Source: Cavia porcellus (taxonomy: Eukaryota; Chordata; Mammalia; Rodentia; Caviidae). Taken from it: 64,000 nt of DNA. Numbering within the stretch: the first letter of the stretch is position 1; each line of letters opens with the position of its first letter. The stretch is from positions 184,630,982-184,694,981 of the forward strand of contig NW_026947484.1 of the NCBI RefSeq assembly GCF_034190915.1, in the 5' to 3' direction. Of this stretch, positions 23,935-33,532 are shown one piece after another. The translations under genes were made by a program, and so were the position numbers. The notes under the pieces are model-generated. The model made no database searches, was not told the DNA's origin, and saw nothing but the letters and a program-made list of their open reading frames with translations.

Positions 23935-24444
23935 TGTTATGGTTTGTGTCTGAATGTCCCCCAAAAACCTCATACAGTCACGGAACAGGCTTCTAGTATT
24001 AGTGGTTTATTCATGGTCCAATGCTGTTTTTATGGGTATGAGTGCTATACACACCCTAGGGTGGGTAGTCTACACGAAATATAAGGGACAGAAAAAGTCT
24101 TGTCTCTGCACTCCTTCTATTTTGTTTTTGGTAGATTTTCCATCTTTCAGTCACAATAAACTGTTATCCTCTGCCATGTGCCACTCAGCCTTGGAGCCCA
24201 GTCAAGTATGGACTGAAACTTCCACAAACTGTGAGCTAAATAAACCTTTCCTTCCTTAATTTGGTGTCAGATATTTTGCATCAGCAGTGAGAGAAAAGGA
24301 GCTGGGGATTTAGCTCAGTAGCGTAAGTGCCTGCCTTGCAAGCATGAGGTCATGAGTTTAATCCCCCATAACAGAAAAAAAAAATAAAGAAGAAGAAGAA
24401 GAAGAAGAAAGAAAGAAATCAATGAGAGAAAAGTAACCAATAAA
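23935..24444 (+). repeat. MaLR 3' LTR, split by an ID SINE
   Basis: It starts TGTTATGGTTTGTGTCTGAA. Its last 11 bases before the SINE (TGAGAGAAAAG, 24288-24298) are repeated exactly after it (24423-24433), and the LTR terminus (TAACCAATA) then resumes. The SINE therefore inserted close to the LTR end. Confidence 0.8.
24299..24422 (+). mobile_element. ID-like SINE nested in MaLR 3' LTR
   Basis: The head GAGCTGGGGATTTAGCTCAG is followed by GCAAGCATGAGGTCATGAGT, with the B box diverged to GAGTTTAATCC, then an A-rich tail that has become an (AAG)n array (24389-24418). An exact 11-bp target-site duplication (TGAGAGAAAAG) flanks it. Confidence 0.92.
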
Positions 24445-24605
24445 AGTACATTAACTTTTTAATATCCTACTGTTGTTCTATACTTTCCCTGTATGGTACA
24501 TCTGCATGTGTTTCACATCCTTCCTACTGATGTCTTGATCTATCAGACTGATCCTTTAAAAAAGGTTGATCTATCATGTTTGTCTATGTGAAGAAACTTC
24601 TTTTA

Positions 24606-24716
24606 GGGGCTGGGGATTTAGCTCAGTGGCATAAGCACCTGCCTTGCAAGCAGGCGGTCGTGAGTTCGATCCCTGATACCAATAAAAAGGAAAAAGGCCA
24701 AAAAAAAAAAAAAAAA
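24606..24716 (+). mobile_element. Young ID-like SINE with target-site duplication
   Basis: GGGGCTGGGGATTTAGCTCAG with A box TAGCTCAGTGG and B box GAGTTCGATCC, then ATACCAATAAAAAGG and a pure A tail. The 15-bp duplication AAGAAACTTCTTTTA (24591-24605) recurs at 24717-24731 with one change. Confidence 0.95.
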
Positions 24717-24731
24717 AAGAAGCTTCTTTTA

Positions 24732-25094
24732 AATACATTTTCAGCTGTATTTATCTGGTTTCTAAATAATATTCTAACCATGATTATTTTAGTGATTTAA
24801 TTTTTAATTTATTTTTGTATTTTTATTTTCATAGCTCTACTTCATAAGGGTTGCTTATTTTGAAGTTGTGCTACATCTGAGGTGAATATTGGACTTCGTT
24901 TAACTTCTACACATTTTTATAGTTTACGAAAACTTAGCTTTAGAGTAAACCTAATACTGACCAAAGGGGAAAAGGTGATAGAAACACTAATAGAATCAAA
25001 CAGTAATTGGCTTCGATAAAAGAAGCAGAGAATACAAATAACAAAAAAAGGAAAAATTAAAAACAATTCTTCTTTCTCACTATCCTTTTCAAAC
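24732..25094. other. Unassigned AT-rich sequence
   Basis: No gene or repeat recognised. Confidence 0.4.
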
Positions 25095-25190
25095 TATGTT
25101 TTATTGCCCAAGCTCAAATTTATGATTCTCCTGCTTCAGCCTGTCACAGTAGCAGGATTATAGGTATGTGCCACCACACCTGGAGATCTT
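25095..25190 (-). mobile_element. B1/Alu-like SINE fragment
   Basis: On + it reads CTCCTGCTTCAGCCTG, then AGCAGGATTATAGGTATGTG and CCACCACACCTGG, the reverse complement of a 7SL-derived left end. Confidence 0.75.
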
Positions 25191-25227
25191 TCTTATTTTC
25201 TATTTATATATTGTGAATAGTAGTAGG

Positions 25228-25277
25228 TGAGGAGGAGGAGGAGGAGGAGGAGGAGGAGGAGGAGGAGGAGAAGAAGA
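25228..25277. repeat. (GGA)n microsatellite
   Basis: About 14 GGA units followed by AAGAAGAAG. Confidence 0.95.
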
Positions 25278-25479
25278 AATGGAAGTGGCAGTATTATGAG
25301 CCATATCTGTGTCAATGCAGGTTACAGGAGTTATAATAGTTTACCTTCATTTTATTCTTATTTTCCAGACTCTTACACAGATAGAATCACTTAATTCTTG
25401 CAACAATGTGAGTATATGCATGAAATAATTTATATTAAAAGTTATTACAATTCTGCTAAAGTAGGCAGAATTCAACGTG

Positions 25480-25850
25480 AGCTTTACTGAATATAGAAAA
25501 AGCTTATTGTGTATCCATCTGGATGAACAGGATTTTGTTGACAATTGGAGAAAGAAAAATATAATGTTAAGTGAAATCACTTACACAAACTTAAATACTG
25601 CATGGTGTACAAGACATTTGAGTAGGGCAACTTACAAATAAAGAGAAACATCAAATTCTGATGGAAATAAATGAGATAAATTTTTTTGCATATGGAAATG
25701 GGCCCAGGAGACCAAGGGCAAGAGAAGGGGGAAAGGGGAAGTAAAATGATTTAAAATGTGTCTTGTACATGTACCAAGTAACCATAATTAGTGTAAAATT
25801 TATATGTCATACACATGAACTAAAAGTGCTAATAACAATAATAATGAACA
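25480..25850 (+). mobile_element. Old L1 3' end (ORF2 tail plus AG-rich 3' UTR)
   Basis: GGAGAAAGAAAAATATAATG and TTAAGTGAAATCACTTACAC match an L1 ORF2 end. They are followed by GCCCAGGAGACCAAGGGCAA and TTAAAATGTGTCTTGTACAT of the 3' UTR type seen at 7.5 and 14.8 kb. Confidence 0.65.
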
Positions 25851-25854
25851 TGGG

Positions 25855-25927
25855 GGAAGAGTTTTTAGATGAAGCAATGGAGAGATAAAGAGATGAAATA
25901 TGAAGGGGAAGAGGGTAAAGAATTAAG

Positions 25928-25974
<47 letters not shown>

Positions 25975-25975
25975 T
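25855..25975 (+). mobile_element. L1 3' UTR fragment ending in a (TA)n array
   Basis: A second AG-rich 3' UTR piece (GGAGAGATAAAGAGATGAAA) precedes an uninterrupted (TA)n tract at 25932-25974. Confidence 0.5.
25932..25974. repeat. (TA)n microsatellite
   Basis: About 20 uninterrupted TA units. Confidence 0.97.
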
Positions 25976-26459
25976 CCTTAAAATGAATGTTAACTTCATG
26001 TATCAAAATATGCAGTAATACAATAAAATAATAAAAAGGATGTAATAATAAAATACCTAATACTTTCCACATTGGACTAGGCTCAGCTACACTGAACTTC
26101 TGTTATTCTGATAAGTGTGAAACTTATAAGAAATTGTTAAGAAATACACCGGACTCCAATACTTTTTTACCTGCAATTCTATTATTCCTTGATGGTTAGC
26201 ATGAGATTTTTAATGTAAGAAATGACTTAGGCAAAAGTTTGAATGCATCTCCAGTAACTTTTGTATTTATTTTTGACTTGGTGATTTTCTAGTTGTCATA
26301 CTTCAGGTATATCAGAATGCTTTAATGTTTACATCTTTACATGAACTGTGCTATATTTTTTTATACTGTGTACTCTTAGGGCTGTGTCTCAGTGTACCTC
26401 ATGTAGTAGCCTTCCACATATTCACCAATTAGAGGAACTGAGCTTATATAGGAAGTGTT
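25976..26459. other. Unassigned AT-rich sequence
   Basis: No gene or repeat recognised. Confidence 0.4.
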
Positions 26460-26870
26460 AGATACACAAAATGGTCTATCTTGTCCATAAAAACAATGAA
26501 ATCTTGTCATTTGTTGCAGATAGATGAATGAAGGGCATTACTAAAATTTTAAAAAGCACATAGAGCATAGCATTGAATGTTTTCACATGTAAAGCTAAAA
26601 AATGATCTCAAGGAGAGGATACAGCAGTGGTTAATAGATGGGAAAAGCAGGAAATAGACAATAGTTAACAGTGGCTATAGGAACACAGGAAGGAATAACT
26701 TCTAATGTTGTGGAGAGCAGTAGGGTAATTTTGATTGACAATTGTATATTTCAAAAAGTTACTAGAGAGAATTTCAAATGTTCCAATGATAAACGATAAA
26801 TATTTGAGGTAATAGATTTTACAATAATCATGATCTGATTATAATGCTTTATATTAAAACAGTGAGTTCA
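26460..26870 (+). mobile_element. Ancient L1M-type 3' end
   Basis: The ORF2 end (AATCTTGTCATTTGTTGCAG) is followed by GTAGGGTAATTTTGATTGAC, TATTTCAAAAAGTTACTAG, then TTTCAAATGTTCCAATGAT and ACGATAAATATTTGAGGTAA, which is the characteristic order of old L1M 3' UTRs. Same class as 10.1-10.45 kb (minus). Confidence 0.75.
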
Positions 26871-28369
26871 ATCTCTGACACCAAAATAAAATAAAATATC
26901 ACATCATGCCATTAAGTATAAATAATTGCTACATTTCAATAAAATTTTCTAAGTTATATTTTTCAAAGCTATATGCTAAAAATAGGTGACAAATTTTTGA
27001 ATGATGTAGTATAGAAGTAGAAAATATGTGAGCTGTATTCTAGAGACATCAAAGATTGTCACAGAATGCTTCTGGATGAGTGACATTTCATTTATGCAGA
27101 AGATTCAGTTGTACTCTACGCACAGCACAGAGAATGGAGACAGGATGACGTGCACTGTCTCACCTTTTGATAAATATTTTTTAACAACTTGTAAATATAC
27201 TTCTCATTTAAATTTGTCTTGGGCATATATTTGAACATACAGTTCTTGACCAATTACATAATTTAGGTCCCTTCAGAGGAGTGGGAAACTGCCTGAATGT
27301 GACTTATCAGCAATGATGACCCGGGTTAACTGTCACAGCCTCAATTTCATCAGTGATATGTTTTTCATTTTTCATTTTATTCTCTAGTGCAATCTCTTTT
27401 CCAAAAAATACACATCAAAATAATGAATAGAAATCACTGAAACGACATGCTGGGTGACTTACACATTTCCTCTAGGAATTTCAAATTATTCCCTTTTACT
27501 TGAGTGACAGTTGCCTCCCAAGGATTTCTGGCTTCATTCCTTTATGATCATTTTGATCTTTGCACTAATATTGCTTTGTAGTTTTCATTGTGAGAGGAAT
27601 GTTTTGTCTTAGCAGTCACAGATTAAAAGTTTTTGTGAAAGTTCTCCTACTTTTTTGTTGTACAAGAATTATGTTATAACCTTAACTAATTTTTTTTTTA
27701 CTCTGAATTGTTTGTTAGAATTGTCGCTTTTATAATCATGAATTCAATTCTTACTTGAGAAGGATGATTAAAGTAGGTAACCTTTAAGGTTTCTTTCGAG
27801 CCCAACATTATTTAATTTATGTATTTTTTTCTGAGAAAAGTAGGAACTTGAGTAAAGGGGAAGCTTTTACATTTAATTCCTTGTAATTTTCTCTGGGCAA
27901 GTACAATGGCAAAAAGTGATGACTAAACTAGTTGTTATCCTTGAGGAAGTAAGGGAAATAATGCTTTCATGCCTCAGTGAAAAATTATGACCTACTTTTC
28001 AGCAGATATAATAGAATGTTACTGAGATAATTACAGTGTTTAAGAAGTTTCTATCTAAATATCTTATTTGCATATTCATTTTTTACATGTAGGCTATTGT
28101 TAACTATACACCATTTTGAGTGCTACTTAAGTTTTTATTTTGTCTTTGGATGTGAAACAATTTTTTATTTGACATATTTTGATGTATAACAAATGCAGTT
28201 TTAATATTCTTTAATAGCTTTTAGAAATCTGTTTCCTCTCACCCCACACACTTTTCAATTTCCTGATCTTTTAAGAACATGAGAATTGGAATGCTGATTC
28301 TCAGAAATGTTTGAAGTTTAGAGAGACCAATGTCTTTTCACACTTCAAACACACATGTATGTTCCTAAA
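26871..28369. other. Unassigned AT-rich sequence
   Basis: No gene. The 68-codon frame near 27028 has no recognisable domain. Confidence 0.4.
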
Positions 28370-28800
28370 ATGCTATTTTTGAATATTTTTTGTGATCTAT
28401 GCTGTACCCATTTGAGTACCTTATGGTCATATTCATCATGCAGTACATGTGCATCTACATATACACTACACCTAAATAGTTTTTATTCCCTTCTTTTCCT
28501 GTTCCTCTTGCCCCCCTTCCCCTGCACATTTACAAAAACTCAGTTTCCATTATTTCTTTCTATTCTTTTTTCTTATAAATCACATTTTCCTTCCTTCTCT
28601 TCCTGTTACCTCGTTTTCCCCCTTCCTATTTGAACAACTTCTCCTTACTTCCTAATGTCTCACCAAAATTCTGTACCTTATTTTTAGCTTGCATCTCACA
28701 TATATTAAGTAATGTGATATTTAAATTTGTGTGCCTGATTACTTTCACGTAAGATTACAGCCTAGAGGTGCATCCATTTAGATGAAAGTGACTTAAAGTT
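28370..28800 (-). mobile_element. L1 3' end fragment, antisense
   Basis: The pyrimidine-rich block 28480-28640 followed by CATCTCACATATATTAAGTA, then CCTGATTACTTTCACGTAAG and GGTGCATCCATTTAGATG, is the reverse complement of an L1 ORF2 end and GA-rich 3' UTR. The 92-codon frame on + (28355-28633) is a by-product of the CT-rich tract. Confidence 0.6.
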
Positions 28801-28841
28801 TAGAAATAAAAATTAAGAGATCACATTAAAATCACAGGCCA

Positions 28842-29078
28842 AGATTCATCTCTGCCTGTGGGTGCTGCCACCAAAAGACCCTTTCTTTTGCATGCCCAAT
28901 GCAGGCTGAGAGAAACAGACAGATCCAACTCTGCCTGCTGTGCACAGCCACCAAAAGTTTACATCCTGCAGGTGGCCAGTGTGGGCAGAGAGAATCAGCA
29001 GATCTGCCTCACCTTCAGGGACTTGCCACCAGAATTCTCCTTCCTGAAGGCAGCCAGCAGGAGCAGGGACACACAGCC
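28842..29078 (+). promoter_or_regulatory. Three 79-bp tandem monomers at the 5' end of HAL1 copy C
   Basis: Units start at 28842, 28921 and 29000, each exactly 79 bp. They begin AGATTCATCTCTGCC, AGATCCAACTCTGCC and AGATCTGCCTC, share a GCCACCA segment at about position 25 and a GCAGGCTGAGAGAA or GTGGGCAGAGAGAA end (replaced by AGCAGGAGCAGGGA in unit 3). Tandem promoter monomers are known from rodent L1s. Promoter function here is inferred from position and repetition. Confidence 0.75.
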
Positions 29079-29510
29079 AGGTAAGCCCTGTGCATCTGTA
29101 AGCTACAATTGGAGGCCTTTGGTTCCCTGGGAAAGCCATCACCCACTAGCCCAATAAGACAAACACACCTCGGTTTCTCTGCCAGCATCGTTGGAGTTCC
29201 AGTGTAGACAAACAGGGTGAGAGCTGCAGCCCCACATCAATGAATCCCTGATCATCAGCAAAGCCCCAATATAGCTGCGTAGGTCTGGAGAAGCCTGCTC
29301 CACACCCTGCTACTTCCCTGTAAATTTGGACTTAGAGGAACCCAGGTGCCTGTACCATTCCCCTATACTGCTTAGAGGCAGTCAAAGTGGGAAGTGCCCA
29401 GGGCCCCACAACCAGCTTGTTGGAAGGAACCCAGGAGAATGTCAAGAAGAAGGAGCAAAAGGTAAACTCAGACCTTCAGGCCACACAGAAGAAGTCTGGG
29501 AGACACAGTC

Positions 29511-30276
29511 ATGGAAGACAGTGGAAGTCACACAACTGAAATCTCTGAGAGGATAACAACTGAACTAAGGAAACAACTTCATGAGATTGTACAATGTGTC
29601 AAATCAGAAACGATGTCTCAGGTAAAAGAAGAAATCACAAACATACTGAAAGAATTGTTCAGCAAGTCTAAAGAAGACATAGACAAAAAAGAGGAACATA
29701 GGATAATGGTGGAAACCTTGAAAGAATATAAAAGGAAATACAATGCACGAACAGATTCAAAGAGTGATGCAGGAGATTAAAAATTCAATCAAAAGCTGAC
29801 AAAACCACTTAAAAGAGACTGAAGATGGACTATCAAACCTTGAAGACAGAATTGCAGCTAGTGATCATGAAAGGAAAGATCTCTTAATAATAATAGGGGA
29901 TCAGGAAATAATAACTCAACAGCTGCAAGATGATTGAAAGAAGCATAAGTTAAGAGTGACAGGTGTTGGTGAAGAAGCAGGAGTCAATATAAATGAAATT
30001 AAGTGTATATTCACAGAAGTAATAGAAGAAGATGTCCAAAACAATGGAAATGGATCTGGCATGCAGATAAATGAGGCATATAGGACTCTAACTAGACATA
30101 ACCAAAGTAAATCTTCACCCAGACATATAATAATCAAGATCCCAGAAATTCAGCACAAGAACAGAGTATTAAAAGCTGTAAGAGAAAAGAGACAGATCAC
30201 CTATAAAGGAAAACCAATCAGAATTACATCAGATTTATCAACACAAACCATTATGTCAAGAAGAGTTTGGAGAAGA
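29511..30276 (+). pseudogene. HAL1 ORF1 remnant, copy C
   Basis: ORF1p is an RNA-binding trimer that forms the L1 ribonucleoprotein. Residues 1-80 (29511-29750) are an acidic/lysine-rich coiled coil (ELRKQLHEIVQCVKSE). A frameshift near 29750 moves the continuing helix (QIQRVMQEIKNSIKS, then NLEDRIAASDHERKDLL) to another frame, with a stop near 29799. The RRM and first half of the CTD are open at 29956-30276 (MQINEAYRTLTRHNQ, SSPRHIIIKIPEIQHKN, EKRQITYKGKPIRITSD). It stops matching the CTD after MSRRVWRR, so about the last 60 residues of a normal ORF1p CTD are absent by design of the junction. Confidence 0.85.
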
Positions 30277-30601
30277 AAGAATTTTCATGCAGTGGAAAGC
30301 TACCCAGCCATAAAGTGAATAATCTCAAGGCTCCTGTAGGTAAATGAACACAGCTGGGGATCCTGTTCATGGTCTGAAACAGTTTAAACTCATACATGTG
30401 AACCATAGTATAAGAAATAGGAGTTAATGTTATCCAAAAGCAAAACAGTCAATGTAAGAGCAAAGGGGAGGAAACATGTGGGAGGGAAAAGTGGAAATTA
30501 CCATTAATTTCTTACTGTCTTGTCTTGAACTCTTGCCTTGTTTACACAATTTTGTTAGGCTGGCTTTATTCTGTCTTGTTTTGTTAGATTTTATGCTGTC
30601 A

Positions 30602-31140
30602 GATGGTATGGGTAGCTATTTTGAATATAATGGGATACATTATGGTAATTGTGGTTTGCTATTATATTGTTTTGAAGTACTATAATGCTTTCATTCATTT
30701 GTTTGATTGGTTTTATTGTTTTGTTTGATTTTATTATATGCGATGGTACAAATAGCTATTTTGCAGAAAACGACATTATGGTAGCTGTTGCTGATTTACT
30801 ATCATCTTTTGTTGAAGTCCATCTTTGCTTTTGTTCTTCTGTTTTGATTGGTTCTATCCTGTTGTGTTTTATTTGATTTTATTATGTGAGATGGTATAAA
30901 CAATATTTTTAAGGAAAATGAGATACTATGGTAGCCATTGTTTCATTTCCTGTTTTCTGGTTTTGAAGTTGTATAATGCTTTTATTCTTCTGAATGGTTT
31001 TATACTATATTGTTATGTTTGATATTAATGTGTGTGAAGGTATGCTCAAATATTTTTTAAAAAGTGACATTGTGATAGCTACTGTTGATGTCCTGTTGTC
31101 TTGTTTTGAAGTGTTGTGTTGCTTGCATTGTTAAAGTCTG
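30602..31140 (+). repeat. 3' UTR tandem units of 140-148 bp in HAL1 copy C
   Basis: Unit cores start at 30602, 30742, 30890 and 31036 (spacing 140, 148, 146). Each has GATGGTA-like, then an AGCTATTTTG-like core, GACATTATGGTAGC-like, and a TTGTTTTGAAG-T-rich tail. A partial fifth unit precedes the A-rich end. Confidence 0.8.
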
Positions 31141-31197
31141 TTCTCTTTTGTTTATTCTTTTTAAAATAAAAAAAATAAAAAATAAAATCGTAGGCCA

Positions 31198-32409
31198 TAT
31201 TTTTAAATTACTTGTGCTTAAGATAATTTTTAGGAACAAAGTGAAGTTCAGGACTTTTTAATGTGAAATTCTTGTTCAGGGCTATGTGTTTCAAGGGCAT
31301 TGTTGCATGGATATATGGATGTAAATGTATCATCTCCTGTATATCAAGCTGAGAGTCAAACTCTTGAGAAAACTCACCTTTTTTTTTGTTTGTTTGTTTT
31401 TTATACCTTCATTGAGAATCATTACTATAATCTAATTTTGGTTTTACAGAGGGGGGCATGCTTAGGATGTTAAGGAAAAACACTTTTAAATGTGTTTTTC
31501 TATGGAGTTTATCTCCTGGATCTGTTGTTTATTTGTGTATGGATGCCAGAGGTACTGCTAGCCCACAGTGAAGAGCAGCGACATCCCACTGAGATTCTCA
31601 CAGACAGCGTCTTCCTTGAAGCAAAGTGGTGAATTTCAACGGCATTCACATTTCCACCTGTTTAACATTAATCTAAAAAATGTACTTCATTTCTGAGTTT
31701 ACCAGTTTTCCTAATTTCAATTCTTCCTTTCTTTATAGTGATAAAACTATAGGACCCTGAGGTCCTTTACCCAGGAAAGTAGTTACTTAGAATGAAAGCT
31801 TTCATTTTCCAGCTTTCTTGCTGTTGTGATAGAAAGATGGAGATGGCATGTGCAGCATTGTGGTAAGCTACTTAGCTTAAACAAATTGCACTATCATTTC
31901 CACCTCCTTCCCATTTCTCTTACTTGTGTGTTTAGGAAAAATAAATCATAGTGTTTAATTTTCCTCTGCTCTTAGATGACAACAATCATACCAATAGTCT
32001 TCCATGACTGCAAAAGTTGTTAAAATTTCTTCCCAGTAGTGTTCAATTCTACAGGTGGATATCTTCCAGTCCAAATCAGTTCTGAGACTGTCCACTTGAC
32101 AAGAAAGTCGGATTCTACAAATTGAAGTCTCAGTCCCCAAGTGTACCCTCTCCTTTTAGATGCCTGTGGCAGATTCCAGGTTATTTTATCTGTGCTTCAA
32201 TGAAAATGAAATATACTGATAAATCACAGGTATATTTAGGGGACATAAAATACATATTTCTAAGGATAGTTAACCTACATATTTACACTAAAAGGCCAAA
32301 CAGTAAGTTTCTTGAAAAAAGGAAATTGTTGTAGCCAAGGTTTACAAGGGAAAGTATTTAGTATATGACACATAATTCATAGGATTATTTTATATTATTC
32401 ACCCAAAGA
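31198..32409. other. Unassigned AT-rich sequence
   Basis: No gene found. 31540-31660 is a short GC-richer patch (CAGCGACATCCCACTGAG) without exon signals I can defend. Confidence 0.4.
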
Positions 32410-32550
32410 ATGAAATGTAAAAGAGTGCAGAAAAAATATCCACATACTGGAGAACCAAAGAGTCCAGCGAAGGACCTGGATCCCTTAGCAATGTACTTCG
32501 TAAGTCTCAATGAGGATCTGGAGCCTATGGCAATGTCCTCTACAGGTACA
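32410..32550 (+). other. Open frame with an in-frame 14-codon duplication (possible exon, hypothetical)
   Basis: The frame opened by ATG at 32410 runs past 32550. Codons at 32473-32514 and 32515-32556 form an imperfect duplication 42 bp apart: DLDPLAMYF... and DLEPMAMSS.... Composition is more protein-like than elsewhere in the window. A GTACAG at 32545 and a GTAAGT at 32500 could act as donors. No good acceptor with a polypyrimidine tract lies upstream. I do not recognise the product; it may be chance. Confidence 0.15.
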
Positions 32551-32556
32551 GCTTAT

Positions 32557-33411
32557 ATTTCAAAGACATTTATATCCAATATGTCATTTAAAAAAAAAAT
32601 ATATATATATAATGCAAAATATTTATAAATGAGATAGTGTAATTAATATAAATTAACAACCCCAAACCATAAATTTATCCTTTCAGGATTTAATGTTGGG
32701 ATTAAAAAGGTCATGTTCTTACAATATTAAGACACAATATCTCCTTTTAAATCATGTTAGAATAAGAAATTAAAAGTAAATATGTTAAAGTAAAAATTTG
32801 AAATTTCTGCAATGAATAGAAGTTTAAAGAATATAAAAAAACTTGAAAAATAACTGAATAGTTTTCAATATGTACATATTTTTTCTGAAGGAAAAATTCA
32901 AATTGTATGAATTTATATCAAACTTTTTGCTAACTTTTGTAATTTTCACTTACTTGGTAAAAATGCTGCCCTTTTCAAAATTATTGAATATTTATGTATA
33001 CAAATTCTTTTGATATGATTTTCAGAAAAGAGAATTCTTGAAATTTAATGAAACTACTAATTCTAGAGCCACAGCTTTGAACTTTTTTCATGACACTGAA
33101 TCTAGGAATAATATTACTGCCATTTTTTGAGCATCATGTAACCAAAATCACCAGAATATATTACCACAATATTTGTATCTAGTGAGAGTACACAAATGAA
33201 CGAAAGCTTGCCAACTACATTTGCCTTATTTTTTCCTAAAATGTAAAAATGTTAATACATATATATGCAGAATTTTAATTACCAAGAAATCTAGGTAACA
33301 TAGGTCTTAATTTTCTAAATTATCCAACTAGACATTGTACTGGAATTTGGAAAAAGATTATTGAAATAGCTAATCTATGTATAAAAAGTATTTGAAACTT
33401 TAATTTAATTT

Positions 33412-33413
<2 letters not shown>
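32557..33413. other. Unassigned AT-rich sequence
   Basis: No gene or repeat recognised. Confidence 0.4.
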
Positions 33414-33456
<43 letters not shown>

Positions 33457-33532
33457 TGTGTGGTACCGAGGATCAAACTCATGACCTTGCACTTGCCAGG
33501 CAGGTACTTATGCTGCTGAGCTAAATCCCCAG
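33414..33532 (-). mobile_element. ID-like SINE with long poly-A tail (poly-T on +)
   Basis: A run of about 40 T at 33415-33455 is followed by TGGTACCGAGGATCAAACTC, CTTGCACTTGCCAGGCAGG and GCTGAGCTAAATCCCCAGC, the reverse complement of the ID-like head. The long pure tail suggests a fairly recent insertion. Flanking duplication not clear. Confidence 0.9.

Larger units (their letters stand above)
22060..24444 (+). mobile_element. MaLR-type LTR retrotransposon with both LTRs
   Basis: A 5' LTR (22060-22434), an internal region of about 1.5 kb and a 3' LTR (23935 to about 24444, including an inserted SINE) are all in one orientation. MaLRs are non-autonomous, ERVL-related elements with short LTRs and a non-coding internal region, as here: no frame resembles a retroviral protein. 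The internal part begins GAATTTGGTACTGATATTGG, in the usual place for a MaLR primer-binding-site region. The LTRs are clearly diverged, so it is old. A related, more decayed element lies at 52.8-53.97 kb. Confidence 0.8.
28842..31183 (+). mobile_element. Full-length HAL1-like element, copy C, with target-site duplication
   Basis: A complete ORF1-only element: three 79-bp 5' monomers, a GC-rich 5' UTR, ORF1 (29511 to about 30276), a direct junction to the last few dozen codons of an L1 ORF2 (about 30277-30340), a 3' UTR of 140-148 bp tandem units, and an A-rich tail. The flanks are AAAATCACAGGCCA (28828-28841) and AAAATCGTAGGCCA (31184-31197), 12 of 14 identical, so the whole 2.34-kb unit entered as one retrotransposition event. 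ORF1 is broken by a frameshift near 29750 and by stops. The 3' UTR most resembles that of the L1 at 49.6-50.1 kb. Confidence 0.85.

Noticed and set aside
24606..24716. tRNA gene suggested by intact A and B boxes
   Set aside because: It is a SINE: the tRNA-like head lacks a full acceptor stem, continues into an ID-like body and A tail, and has a target-site duplication.
28846..29157. Overlapping open frames of 61-99 codons on both strands
   Set aside because: They sit in the 79-bp monomers and 5' UTR of HAL1 copy C. The repeated structure explains the open frames.
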